A stretch of DNA of 64,000 bases from JAJRRL01 sp047404195 (GTDB lineage Bacteria; Pseudomonadota; Gammaproteobacteria; JAJRRL01): the NCBI GenBank assembly GCA_047404195.1, contig JBDOIU010000005.1, forward strand, positions 1 to 64,000, written 5' to 3'. Shown here one piece after another: positions 53,883 to 63,363 of the stretch; position 1 is the stretch's first letter; every line of letters begins with the position of its first letter. The translations under genes and the position numbers were made by a program. The notes under the pieces were generated by a model. It did no database searches, was not told the origin of the DNA, and worked only from the letters and a program-made list of their open reading frames with translations.

Positions 53883-55037
53883 TTAAGTGTGCCTAATAGG
53901 GGGGTGCTTTTGAAAGTGTGCGCTGATACCATGAATGATGGCATTGGCAATTCTCTGCTGATAGCTGGATTTGGTCAGCAGTTGTTCTTCACGCCGATTA
54001 GATAGAAAGCCTGTTTCGATGAGGAGGGATGGAATATCTGGTGCTTTCAGTACAACAAAAGCGGCCTGCTCAACACGTTTTTTGTGTAAATGTGTCATGT
54101 CATCCAAGGTGTCTAGTATTTTTGTGCCGACATCGATGCTTTCTTTTACTGTCGCTGTTTGAGACAAGTCGAGTAATACAGATTTGAGTAATGTGGTTTT
54201 ATCGTCAAGTTCAATGCTGCCCAACTTTTCTGAGGCATTCTCTTTCGAGGCTAGCCAGCGTGCAGCTTCACTGGTTGCACCGCGCTGCGATAAGGCGAAG
54301 ACAGAGGCACCATGTGCTCGACGATTTTTAAAGGCATCAGCATGTATGGAGACGAAAAGATTGGAGTGCCATTTCCTTGCAAGTCGTAGGCGTTGTCTGA
54401 GGCTGAGGTAATGGTCATTGTAGCGAGTCAGATGTATATGGTACTGTGGCATCCTTTTCAGCCCGGCAGCAACTTTTTTGGCAATAGATAAAACAATGTT
54501 CTTCTCGTGATTGCTGCGGTAGCCTGTTGCACCTGGGTCTTTGCCGCCATGGCCGGCATCAATAGTAACAGTGATGCTGGGCTTAAGCGGTGAGGGTGGG
54601 CGTAGGTGTAGCGGTGCCTGTTGCCAAATAACGCGCTGCCTGTGCGTGGCTGCATGTGTGCTGAGCTTGATGTTCAGCTCTTTTTTATCTGTTGAAATTG
54701 CCTTATCTATGTGTGTTTTATTGAGTGGGGTATTTAGATCAAGCACAATACGATAGCTTTGCTGCGGTTGCTTGCCTACCCTGATATGTCTGATGAGATT
54801 TGTGCGTGCAATATTATGAATTGCTGGCTTTTGTTTGATCTCTTTCAGGTCAATAACCAGGCGGTCAGGGTTGTGTAGTGTGAATATATGTGGTTTCAGT
54901 GCGTGTTGATTGCTGAAATGAATAGACGCGTTATTGCCTTGCTGCTTGACTGTAACATTGACGGCAGCAAAGACTGCATGACAGATCAATAGGAGCAAGC
55001 CAGTTATGGTGAGTTTGGTCACTTTCAGTGCGCTCAT
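53883..55037 (-). CDS. amiC: N-acetylmuramoyl-L-alanine amidase AmiC-type
   Basis: A periplasmic zinc amidase that cuts septal peptidoglycan at cell separation. 384 residues from ATG 55037; a signal peptide (ITGLLLLICHAVFAA), AMIN domain (about 25-130), then Amidase_3 with zinc ligands in DAGHGGKDPGA, NHEKN and SIHADAF and catalytic Glu in SLLIETGFLSN. The long frame upstream (to 55184) has no ribosome site and overlaps the probable promoter. No LysM domain, unlike E. coli AmiB/C relatives with extra targeting modules. It follows tsaE, the common order tsaE-amiB/C-mutL; mutL is not adjacent here. Confidence 0.92.
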   Translation of the reverse strand: MSALKVTKLTITGLLLLICHAVFAAVNVTVKQQGNNASIHFSNQHALKPHIFTLHNPDRLVIDLKEIKQKPAIHNIARTNLIRHIRVGKQPQQSYRIVLDLNTPLNKTHIDKAISTDKKELNIKLSTHAATHRQRVIWQQAPLHLRPPSPLKPSITVTIDAGHGGKDPGATGYRSNHEKNIVLSIAKKVAAGLKRMPQYHIHLTRYNDHYLSLRQRLRLARKWHSNLFVSIHADAFKNRRAHGASVFALSQRGATSEAARWLASKENASEKLGSIELDDKTTLLKSVLLDLSQTATVKESIDVGTKILDTLDDMTHLHKKRVEQAAFVVLKAPDIPSLLIETGFLSNRREEQLLTKSSYQQRIANAIIHGISAHFQKHPPIRHT

Positions 55038-55228
55038 GCTATCCCGCAATTGAGAGGTTGTGATCATAAAATTTAGCATAGTTATAAAAGAATAGACAGC
55101 CATTTGTTCTAGAGTATGCCAAAAGGCTAATTCTAGTAGCACATATCGATCACCATGAGTAGTCGGGTCATACCGCAAAATCAAAAGATAGTGGCATATT
55201 TGTGATGGTCAACTGCCGTTACATTTAC

Positions 55229-55672
55229 TTACTGTGCTGCGTCAAGGCGAGCATAGAGTTGTTTACTGACTTCAATGCTGTGTATATTATCTCGACAGAT
55301 AAATGTCAACGTATGCGTTGCACGGGGTATGCTATCAGGGCAGCGGTGGGGCCATTCAATAAGCCAAATACTGTTGTCGGTATCCGTATCATCCAGCCCA
55401 GATTGACAGTAATCGATGTCATCTGCCAGCCTGTAAAGGTCGAGGTGGTGAATGTCACCCAGCACTGCTGAATAGCTGTTTATCAGTGAATAGGTGGGTG
55501 AGGTGACATCTTCAATGATTCCAAGTGATTGTATGAACCCGCGTGCAAAGCATGTTTTGCCAGCACCGAGGTCACCCACTAAGTAATAGCACTCTCCAAG
55601 CTGTGCTTGTGTCGCGACTTTGCTTGCGAATGATGTCATTTCTTTTTCTGACTGCAATATGATCTGTTTCAT
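55229..55672 (-). CDS. tsaE: tRNA threonylcarbamoyladenosine biosynthesis ATPase TsaE
   Basis: Partner of TsaB and TsaD in making t6A37 on ANN-decoding tRNAs. 147 residues; P-loop VGDLGAGKTCFARGF, then TSPTYSLIN and LDLYRL, all standard TsaE motifs. It starts eight bases after the PLD gene on the same strand. Confidence 0.95.
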   Translation of the reverse strand: MKQIILQSEKEMTSFASKVATQAQLGECYYLVGDLGAGKTCFARGFIQSLGIIEDVTSPTYSLINSYSAVLGDIHHLDLYRLADDIDYCQSGLDDTDTDNSIWLIEWPHRCPDSIPRATHTLTFICRDNIHSIEVSKQLYARLDAAQ

Positions 55673-55680
55673 GATCAGTT

Positions 55681-56307
55681 TTACCTTTTTTTGGATTTGT
55701 GCCAGTATGCTGTTGGCTGATAGTGGTATTGTGTTGTCGGGGTGGCTTGTGCGAAGCGTTGTTGCCAGTTGACCTCATACAGGGATGCCAATTTTTTGCT
55801 GTGAACAATAATCACATTTTCAGCGTTGTAGTGATTGGCAGAAACGGTGAAGTTGAAGGAGCCTGTTTCCACGATTTCATGATCAATCACGATGTACTTG
55901 TTGTGTGCTATGTTAACCCGAGCATCAACTCGTACGGGTATTCTAGCGCGAATGAGGGTGGGTATTTTAGTTGTGGCATGGGGTTTAAATTGGCTTTTGT
56001 CGCTGAGCACTCGAACTTGAATGCCTCGTTGCTGTGCACGCGTAAGTGCGCGCGCTATTTTGCGAGATGTGAAGCTATAGCTCGCTACTTCAATACTGTG
56101 TTCAGCTTGGTTGATGCTTGCCACGATCATGGCTTCACAGCGTCCTTTGGGTGAAAAGCAGGTTTGAAAGGCTGTCTCTTGTTCAAAGTGCTGTGTCTGA
56201 GACTGTGGTTTTGCAAATCCCATCCAGACGGCCAAGTTCGCAATGATGATCAGCAGCCATTGGGCAATCAGTACTGGATTCTTAGTCAGACTCTTCACAA
56301 GTGGCAT
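55681..56307 (-). CDS. Single-HKD phospholipase D family nuclease (Nuc/EndA-like)
   Basis: 208 residues from ATG 56307, preceded by AGGAGA. One N-terminal membrane/signal segment (VLIAQWLLIIIANLAVWMGF), then a PLD domain with one HKD motif (HNKYIVID) followed by GSFNFT. Single-HKD members act as dimers and are usually periplasmic endonucleases such as Nuc. Its start lies 26 bases inside the end of the rmuC remnant. Confidence 0.87.
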   Translation of the reverse strand: MPLVKSLTKNPVLIAQWLLIIIANLAVWMGFAKPQSQTQHFEQETAFQTCFSPKGRCEAMIVASINQAEHSIEVASYSFTSRKIARALTRAQQRGIQVRVLSDKSQFKPHATTKIPTLIRARIPVRVDARVNIAHNKYIVIDHEIVETGSFNFTVSANHYNAENVIIVHSKKLASLYEVNWQQRFAQATPTTQYHYQPTAYWHKSKKR

Positions 56308-57707
56308 GTTCGTCTCCTGTTGTGATGCTGGTGATGGATGATATATCTGCTTGCTCAATCTTTTCAAAGCGCCGGGTGATTTTCTGAGATGATTTATGTA
56401 CTAGCTCAACATCATTGTTAGCTTGCTGTATGTGTCGTGACAATTGATCCATACGTTTCTGAAAGCGTACAAAATCCTTGCCCAATGCAATAAGGTGATC
56501 TTGTATGATATGTACTTGCTGCCGGGTGGCTTCATCTTTAATGACGGCGCGCATTGTGGTTAGAACTGCCATCATGGTGGTCGGTGATACGATCCATACT
56601 CGGTGTTGCTGCGCAAAGTCGATTAGGTCTGCATGGTTGGCATGAATTTCAGCAAAGACACCTTCTGTGGGTAAGAACATGACTGCGCCATCGGCTGTTT
56701 CGCCGGGAATGATATATTTACTGCTGATTGCTGTGATGTGAACCTTGATATCTTGTTTGAACTGAGTGGTGATTTTCTTGAATGCTTGCTCGTTGTCACA
56801 TTGCTGTAATGCCCTGAAGCTTTCGAGTGGAAATTTAGCATCGACAGATATGTTGCCAGTGGGGGCGGGTAGGTAGATGAGGCAATCCACACGCTTTCCA
56901 TTGGACAGTGTATGTTGCAGTGAAAAATGATTCTCTGGTAGCATATTGTGTAGTAAGGCGCTCAATTGGGATTCGCCATAAGCACCGCGAGAGCGATGAT
57001 CAACAAGCACTGTCTGTAAGTCTACGACATGTGCCGATAACTCTGTGATTTTCTGCTGTGCTGCATCAATGACACTGAGTCGTTTAATAACATCATTGAA
57101 GGTATTCGTGGTTTTCTCAAAACCTTTCATCAGATGTTGGTTTACGGATGAAGAGATGTCTTTCAGTTGTTCTCGTAGCATCTGGTTGAGTTGGTCATAG
57201 CGCTTGCTGATCAAGTTTGTTGGCCAGCGCTGTTGCTTGCTTTACTGCCATCCTGAGTGTGGTCAAAGTCGTGGCAGATTCGATTTGTGTTTGGATTGCG
57301 ATCGCTTTGTTATCTAGGGCTTGATACGTGCTTTCTATTGAAGCCTGTATTGCTTTGAACCTATGCTGGCACTGATCTTGAATGCTACCGCTACCTGCAG
57401 ACTGCGACAAGGTGGAGTGCAATTGCTTACTCAAAAAACTCATCCCATCTTGCAGGTCCGTGTGTTGTTGTTTTTGTAATTTTTGAAAGTGATTTTGTTG
57501 CGCATCTAGGAACAATTGTATCTTTTCTTGCTGTGTATCTTGCAGTGAGCGTTGGACTTGGCTAGTGATCTTTAGCTCAGCCAGTGTCGTTGCAATGTCT
57601 TTCTGTGAGGCTGATAATTGACGCTGTTGGCGAATAACAGCTATCAGACCTAACGTGATCAAGGTCATCATACCAAATACAATGCCAATAAGAGTGATAG
57701 ACTGCAT
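56282..57707 (-). pseudogene. rmuC: DNA recombination protein RmuC, split by a 198-base insertion
   Basis: RmuC limits recombination between short inverted repeats and is a membrane-anchored, PD-(D/E)XK-like nuclease. The first part (ATG 57707, preceded by GGAGAGGG) encodes the N-terminal anchor and coiled coil up to FLSKQLHSTLSQ. Then comes the 66-codon repeat, after which this frame stops (TGA near 57195). The remaining part, from RYDQLNQMLREQLKD to the end, is in another frame and contains the conserved catalytic segment NGKRVDCLIYLPA and SVDAKFPLESF and the VMFLPTEGVFAE and WIVSPTTMM motifs. Deleting bases 57203-57401 joins the two frames exactly. A TTG at 57214 could start a C-terminal fragment. 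Confidence 0.9.
57204..57401 (-). repeat. 198-bp perfect repeat, acceptor copy inside rmuC
   Basis: Identical to 48512-48709 in the same orientation. It enters rmuC on a codon boundary (after ...LSQ) and is in the same phase as in the giant gene, but the single extra G after it (57203) throws rmuC out of frame by +1. No terminal inverted repeats, no transposase and no clear target-site duplication: a few bases of shared CAG or AA at the ends could be microhomology. Confidence 0.95.
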
Positions 57708-57819
57708 ATTATTTGCCCTCTCCTGGTGCATCACAGGCAAACTATGGGCCATGGATGACAGACTGGTGAATTTATGTCAGTATGATGTTTTTTCTCTGTA
57801 ATGACAACCAGGAGATGGT

Positions 57820-58695
57820 ATGTTTTCAGGTAGCATGGTGGCCTTGGTCACACCGATGCTTGCGGACGGCAGTATCGACATCCCAGCGCTGAAGCGCTTG
57901 GTGCACTGGCATTGTGAATCAGGTACCAAGGCATTGGTCGTTTTGGGTACGACAGGAGAAGCATCTAGCCTCAGCTATGAGGAGCGTCAGGTTGTGCTTG
58001 AAGCTGTCATCACAGAAAATGCTGGGCGTTTACCCGTTATTGTCGGTACAGGTACAAATAATTTACAAGTGAGCATTAAATATTCTCAGCAGGCGAAATT
58101 GTTGGGTGTGGATGCCTTGCTGGTGGTAACACCTTACTACGTTAAGCCAACGCAGGATGCTTTGGTCAAATACTATACGTCCTTGACCAGTCAAGTGAAT
58201 ATGCCAACGATACTCTACAATGTGCCGAGTCGTACGGGTTGCGATTTGTCAGTACAAACTGTGCAGCAGCTTGCACAGTTGGACCAAGTGATTGGCATTA
58301 AGGATGCGACAGGGCAGCTATCGCGTGTCAGTGAAATGCGACAGTTTAAGCAAGATTTCGCTGTGTATAGTGGAGATGACGCGACGGCAGCCGAAGCCAT
58401 TTCAGCAGGTGCACGCGGTGTCATTACAGTCATTGGCAACCTGCTGCCGACTCAAACTGCCCAATTATGCGCTAGTGCTGCAGCACAAGATGCCAGTGTG
58501 TTGTCAGCTGTTGAGCAGGAAATTGCACCAGTTCTTAAGCAATTATCAATGCTGCCAAACCCTGTTGGTATCAAATGGATGATGTCGCAAATGGGTTTGA
58601 TTTCTGATGGTATTCGTTTACCATTAATTGAGTTGGCGTCACAGTATCACAGTGACACCAAGCATGCCATGCATGCTGCCGGTTTACTCAACTAA
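57820..58695 (+). CDS. dapA: 4-hydroxy-tetrahydrodipicolinate synthase
   Basis: Condenses pyruvate with aspartate semialdehyde in the lysine/meso-DAP pathway; cytosolic tetramer. 291 residues, E. coli length 292. The opening FSGSMVALVTPM, GTTGEASSL, the catalytic Tyr in LYNVPSRTGCDL and Schiff-base Lys in VIGIKDATGQL are all present. GGAGATG precedes the ATG. bamC follows 17 bases on. Confidence 0.97.
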   Translation: MFSGSMVALVTPMLADGSIDIPALKRLVHWHCESGTKALVVLGTTGEASSLSYEERQVVLEAVITENAGRLPVIVGTGTNNLQVSIKYSQQAKLLGVDALLVVTPYYVKPTQDALVKYYTSLTSQVNMPTILYNVPSRTGCDLSVQTVQQLAQLDQVIGIKDATGQLSRVSEMRQFKQDFAVYSGDDATAAEAISAGARGVITVIGNLLPTQTAQLCASAAAQDASVLSAVEQEIAPVLKQLSMLPNPVGIKWMMSQMGLISDGIRLPLIELASQYHSDTKHAMHAAGLLN

Positions 58696-58712
58696 TTAAC
58701 GAGGAAATGATC

Positions 58713-59273
58713 GTGAGTATAAAAAAAGTTGTTTGTTTGTTGCCGTTAATCGCGGTGCTCTGTGGCTTTGGTAAGGGCGCACAATTATCTGGCTCACCTA
58801 AAACAACTCATCCCATTCGTCAGAGTGCATTGAATTTAAAACCCGCTGCTGCTTACTACCCGATTCCACCACTGAAGCCTGGTAGTCAACCTGCGAATAA
58901 AGATGTCAGTATTGTGCCACCGGGCCAAAATGTGGCGCCTGCTCGTCAATCAACTATATCTAACACAGTGAAAAAGACATCACAACTGTTAAGAGTGCAG
59001 GGCAGTATGGCGCAGGTGTGGCCTAAGGTGCAGCGTGCGATTGAAGCCTCTGGCTACCATATCATGGATAAGGACCGTGAGCTGGCTGCATTTTATATCA
59101 TCTTGCCCACGCATTCAGGGAAGCACCTCAGCAGCAATACACCAATTTATAAAGTACAGCTAAAGTCGTCTGCTAATAATCTTGTAAGCATTGCATTATT
59201 GCAGCCCAATGGTCAACTCAATCAGCGTATTGCTCAGCGTGTGACGAGCCAGTTGCGTACCTTACTAAGCTGA
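58713..59273 (+). CDS. bamC: BamC-like outer membrane assembly protein (NlpB), short form
   Basis: 186 residues from GTG 58713 (GAGGAA seven bases upstream; ATG 58707 also possible). An N-terminal hydrophobic segment with a Cys (LPLIAVLCGFG), then an unstructured Pro-rich stretch and one helix-grip domain (about 90-186, SQLLRVQGSMAQVWPKVQRA). E. coli BamC has 344 residues and two such domains, so one is missing. The Cys context is not a good lipobox, so lipidation is doubtful. Position after dapA is the classical one and supports the call. Confidence 0.75.
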   Translation: MSIKKVVCLLPLIAVLCGFGKGAQLSGSPKTTHPIRQSALNLKPAAAYYPIPPLKPGSQPANKDVSIVPPGQNVAPARQSTISNTVKKTSQLLRVQGSMAQVWPKVQRAIEASGYHIMDKDRELAAFYIILPTHSGKHLSSNTPIYKVQLKSSANNLVSIALLQPNGQLNQRIAQRVTSQLRTLLS

Positions 59274-59608
59274 TATTTTACAATTTAGCTTTCACGTAGC
59301 ACCCAGCTGACATTCACGGTCAAAGCTGGGCATCGGTTCTTTTTTTGGCCAAACTGGACTCTATGTGTAAAACATGCCCAGCGTGAAAAATCGTCGGTGG
59401 CGCCATAGTGACTATTCGAGATCAGTTATTGCTTGAGGTATACAGCTTACGGGAAGGTCAGTCTGCTGCCCTTCTCACTGGGCAAGTCGCACCAAGAATT
59501 GTTATGACAGATAATAATGTATGCCTTATTTTGTGATTTAAAACTACCGGTGCCTTTCTATATTTTCTGGGAGGCATCATGCATGGCTCTATTGTAGTTT
59601 GATCATAA
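59274..59608. other. Gene-free stretch between convergent bamC and hslO
   Basis: About 335 bases. A terminator hairpin for bamC lies at the left end. The rest has no convincing open frame; a long minus-strand frame into hslO is only a shadow. I see no tRNA or repeat. Confidence 0.6.
59302..59346 (+). terminator. Rho-independent-like terminator after bamC
   Basis: Hairpin CCCAGCT/AGCTGGG with an inner GAC/GTC pair (59302-59330), then a T-rich stretch with T7 at 59340-59346. The T run begins nine bases past the stem, so the terminator may be weak. Confidence 0.6.
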
Positions 59609-60469
59609 CTAATGAATAGTGGTACCATCGCCACCATTGTCTTCTTGAAAAAGTTCCTCAACTTGTGCCTTTGAGAAGTACTCATTGCTGCCACAGTACT
59701 CGCACGTAATATGAATAGATTGCTTTTCTTCGAGGGTTTGCATCGCCTCTTCTCTACCCATGAGTATAATAGCACGACGCATTTTCTCGGTGCTGCAAGA
59801 ACACTGAAAACGCAATGCTTGTTGCTCAGTGATGATGATGTCCTTGTCTTCATGCGTGCATTTGATTTGCTGTATATAATCGAGTTGCAACCATTCTTCT
59901 TCAGTCAGCTGTACAAGCGGTGCAATGATATCACCCCAGCAGTCAGGTTCCGCTTTATGTATGCTTGCAATTTCGATTAATTTAACTTGTGTTGCATTGG
60001 CATGCAGCCTAACCCATGTTTTGTTGGTTGCGCCACTCAGTAAGTAATGTGTTAAGTCCTCCTGTAGGGAGTCTCCATTCAGCATGACGATACTTTGTGA
60101 GCCTGGAATGCCAGCGGCATTACGTTTGGTCATGATCACTTTACCATTTTCAATGAGCCAACGTCCTGTGTGTTGCGACGGTAAGGACCAGCGTGCTGTC
60201 GCACGCATATGGCCTTGATTGTTGCACTTAGCGACCAGCATTTTAATCGGTCCATCTGATTCACACTGCGCGGTGAATTCACACTGCGTTTCACCCATGT
60301 CAGCGTTGAGCGCACTGATTGCAAGCGTATAGTTTAGGGCAATACTGACATCGCTTGGCTGATTATCTTGCGTTACCGCTACACTCACTTCTGATAAATC
60401 AACTTCTGTGATTCTTATCCCAAGTGATGGCAAGAGTATGCTGACTCGTTGATCTGTGTGTTTCTGCAT
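59609..60469 (-). CDS. hslO: Hsp33 redox-regulated chaperonin
   Basis: A holdase activated by oxidation. 286 residues from ATG 60469, preceded by GAGGCA. The zinc-binding C-terminus holds the four cysteines in CSC (FQCSCSTEKM) and CxxC (ITCEYCGSNEYFS). The N-terminal core has SVAVTQDNQPSDVSIALNYTL. It starts 13 bases after the valS stop, so the two are probably co-transcribed. Confidence 0.95.
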   Translation of the reverse strand: MQKHTDQRVSILLPSLGIRITEVDLSEVSVAVTQDNQPSDVSIALNYTLAISALNADMGETQCEFTAQCESDGPIKMLVAKCNNQGHMRATARWSLPSQHTGRWLIENGKVIMTKRNAAGIPGSQSIVMLNGDSLQEDLTHYLLSGATNKTWVRLHANATQVKLIEIASIHKAEPDCWGDIIAPLVQLTEEEWLQLDYIQQIKCTHEDKDIIITEQQALRFQCSCSTEKMRRAIILMGREEAMQTLEEKQSIHITCEYCGSNEYFSKAQVEELFQEDNGGDGTTIH

Positions 60470-60482
60470 CAGATTGCCTCTG

Positions 60483-63263
60483 TTATGCCATGGCTTCAAT
60501 GTTTTGTTTATGCCTCTCCAGGCGAGCCAGATTTTCTTGTGCTGCTCTCAGCTTTGCTCGCTCAGCTTCAACAATGTCTTTGGGCGCATTATTGCAGTAG
60601 CGAGGGTTGCTGAGTTTGCTTTCAATCTTCTGCATGTCCTTCATTGCTTTATCATACTGCTTGGTTGTCCGCGCCAGCTCTTTGTCTCGATCAATCAAGC
60701 CTGAAAGTGGTATTGTGATAATGGTGTCATCAGCCTGCGTGCTAGCAAAGCCTAGACCGAGGTCAGCTTCTTCTAGCCACTCGACTTGTTTTGCGCCTGC
60801 TAGATGCATCAGTGTGTGCGCGAGCGGTATCAGAGCAGCACGCGTGCCGGTGTTGCGTGTGAATAGGCGCACCGGGATTTTAATGGCAGGGGATATGCCG
60901 ACTTCGCTGCGTAGAGTGCGTATGGCTGTTGCAACATGCTTCAAAGTCTCGATTGCAGCGACAGCGTCAGGAAAGTGATGTTTTTTGTCTGTGCTTGGGT
61001 ATGTTGCTTCAATGATTGTCTCAGTTTGCTGGGTGGGGGTGAAGGCAGGTTGAATGGCTTGCCAAAGCGCATCGGTGATGAATGGTGTCAGCGGGTGGTG
61101 CAAAATCAGGATTTGACTCAAAATATGCAGTAACGTTGCGCGTGATGCAATCTTACTTTCTTCACTGACGTGTGGATTAAGTAATCGAGCTTTTGTGATT
61201 TCTAGATACCAGTCACAATAATCATGCCAGACAAACTCATACAGTAATTGTGCCAGGTTATCAAAGCGATGCTGGGTCAATGCGTTGTGCGTCTCATCAA
61301 TGACGGTGTTGAGTCGATGTAGCATCCACTTGTCAGCACTGCCAATTTGTGTGAGATCAGGCTGGTCATATGCCTCTTCTCCGACTTGCATGAGCACGAA
61401 ACGCGTTGCATTCCATAATTTATTGCAATAGTTTCGGTAGCCTTCAATTCGGCCCAAGTCAAATTTGATGTCACGACCCGTTGATGCAAGAGCGCAATAC
61501 GTAAAGCGCAAGGCATCGCAACCAAATGCAGGCATGCCGTCTGGAAAGTTTTTGATGGTTTCTTTACGTATTTTTTCAGACTGTTTTGGATTAATCAGCG
61601 CTCGAATTCGCTTTTCGATGAGGTCTGGTTGTGAGATACCATCGATTAGATCAATTGGATCAATGACATTACCTTTTGTCTTAGACATTTTGTCGCCATT
61701 ATTGTCGCGAATTAGGCCTGTTATCACCAGATTTTTAAAGGGTATCTTACCTGTGAAGTACAGGCTCATCATGACCATGCGTGCGACCCAGAAGAAAATA
61801 ATGTCAAAGCCGGTTACCAATGTTTGCGTTGGAAAATATTGCTCAAACAGATCTGTCTTTTCTGGCCAGCCCAGTGTTGCGAAAGGCCATAGACTTGATG
61901 AGAACCATGTGTCCAACACATCTTCATCTTGTCTCAGTGCTGTTTCACTGGGGATTTGGTAGCGTTGGCGCACATCGGCTTCACCGTGGCCAGCGTACGC
62001 ATTGTTTCGGTTGTCATACCAAACGGGTATGCGGTGTCCCCACCACAGTTGTCGACTGATACACCAATCCTGAATGCCTTCCAGCCACAGGTTATATGTT
62101 TTCTGCCAGTTGCTTGGGAAAAAATTAAGTTGACCTTTATTGGCTGCTGCTAATGCTGGCTCGGCCAGTGCCGCCATCTTCACATACCATTGTTCAGTGA
62201 GTCGTGGTTCTAGTACCGCACCACTGCGCTCACCAATGGGTACAGCGAGCTTGTGTGGTGTGACAGACTCCAGTAAGCCAGCGGCTTCAAGGTCAGCTAC
62301 GACTGCTTTACGCGCAGCTTCTCTAGTCAACCCGTGATAGGCCTTCGGTATTTTCATATGCCGCTTGATGCAGGCTTCTTCAGTCATGATATTGAAGCTA
62401 TCCAGTCCGTGCCGTTTACCCACCTCGTAATCGTTAAAGTCATGCGCGGGTGTGATCTTGAGACAGCCAGTACCAAATTCTTGGTCAACGCTGTCATCTG
62501 AAATAATGGGTATGTCACGGTCACAAAGTGGTAGTCGGCAAGTTTTTCCTATTAGGTTTTGATATCGCTCATCCTCTGGGTGCACTGCGAGCGCCATGTC
62601 ACCCAGCAATGTCTCTGGGCGCGTTGTAGCAATACTGATAAAAGTATTTTCATCATCAGTCAGGGGATACTGAATTTGCCACAGGTTGCCTTGTCGTTCT
62701 TCATTGTTGACTTCGAGATCGGATAGCGCTGTTTTTAGAGTGGGATCCCAGTTAACCAGCCGCTTGCCGCGGTATATCAATTTGTCTTCGAATAGTCGGA
62801 TAAATGCTTCACGTGTGCTGTGTGACAGTTGCTCATCCATGGTGAATCGCTCGTGTGACCAGTCTACATGCAAACCAAAGCGACGCATCTGTTGCGTGAT
62901 GGTGCCACCTGAGCGCGCTTTCCAATCCCAGACGCGGTCTAAGAATGCCTCGCGACCGAGTGAATGGCGTGATAAATTGTCTTTTTGGCACTGTCTCTCA
63001 ACGACCATCTGTGTCGCGATACCGGCATGGTCTGTACCCACTTGCCAGTGTACATTATTACCACAAAGCTGCCGGTAGCGGATTAGCACATCCATGAGGG
63101 TTTGTTGGAACCCATGTCCCATATGTAGGTTGCCGGTCACATTTGGTGGCGGTAACATGATACAATATGATTCCCCAGCATGTTTTTGCTGTGAGAGACC
63201 CTTTTTGCTCCATTGCTGGCGACAAAGTTTTTCAATTTCTGCTGGGTTATAATGATTTTCCAT
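60483..63263 (-). CDS. valS: Valyl-tRNA synthetase
   Basis: Class I synthetase charging tRNA-Val; 926 residues from ATG 63263 (MENHYNPAEIEKLC matches the E. coli start), with an 11-codon open extension upstream. The HIGH motif is PPPNVTGNLHMGHGF and KMSKS is KMSKTKGN; the editing (CP1) domain and a C-terminal coiled coil (KAMKDMQKIESKLSN) are present. Divergent from lptF across about 100 bases. Confidence 0.97.
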   Translation of the reverse strand: MENHYNPAEIEKLCRQQWSKKGLSQQKHAGESYCIMLPPPNVTGNLHMGHGFQQTLMDVLIRYRQLCGNNVHWQVGTDHAGIATQMVVERQCQKDNLSRHSLGREAFLDRVWDWKARSGGTITQQMRRFGLHVDWSHERFTMDEQLSHSTREAFIRLFEDKLIYRGKRLVNWDPTLKTALSDLEVNNEERQGNLWQIQYPLTDDENTFISIATTRPETLLGDMALAVHPEDERYQNLIGKTCRLPLCDRDIPIISDDSVDQEFGTGCLKITPAHDFNDYEVGKRHGLDSFNIMTEEACIKRHMKIPKAYHGLTREAARKAVVADLEAAGLLESVTPHKLAVPIGERSGAVLEPRLTEQWYVKMAALAEPALAAANKGQLNFFPSNWQKTYNLWLEGIQDWCISRQLWWGHRIPVWYDNRNNAYAGHGEADVRQRYQIPSETALRQDEDVLDTWFSSSLWPFATLGWPEKTDLFEQYFPTQTLVTGFDIIFFWVARMVMMSLYFTGKIPFKNLVITGLIRDNNGDKMSKTKGNVIDPIDLIDGISQPDLIEKRIRALINPKQSEKIRKETIKNFPDGMPAFGCDALRFTYCALASTGRDIKFDLGRIEGYRNYCNKLWNATRFVLMQVGEEAYDQPDLTQIGSADKWMLHRLNTVIDETHNALTQHRFDNLAQLLYEFVWHDYCDWYLEITKARLLNPHVSEESKIASRATLLHILSQILILHHPLTPFITDALWQAIQPAFTPTQQTETIIEATYPSTDKKHHFPDAVAAIETLKHVATAIRTLRSEVGISPAIKIPVRLFTRNTGTRAALIPLAHTLMHLAGAKQVEWLEEADLGLGFASTQADDTIITIPLSGLIDRDKELARTTKQYDKAMKDMQKIESKLSNPRYCNNAPKDIVEAERAKLRAAQENLARLERHKQNIEAMA

Positions 63264-63363
63264 GGTAGTGTTTCTTTTTTTGGTGTTAAATGCCACGACA
63301 TTTGGCCTAAATTAGACCAAAAACCACTTTAGCGCATTGTCGCATATATCGGAGGCATTGTCA

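Noticed and set aside
55038..55184. Longer AmiC N-terminus
   Set aside because: The extension starts with TTG, has no ribosome site, precedes a proper signal peptide at 55037 and covers the likely promoter.
57204..57401. The 198-bp repeat as an insertion sequence or MITE
   Set aside because: No terminal inverted repeats, no target-site duplication of convincing length, and the donor copy is an integral coding part of a larger gene.
59458..59853. Minus-strand open frame overlapping hslO
   Set aside because: Another frame of hslO with low-complexity composition; shadow.
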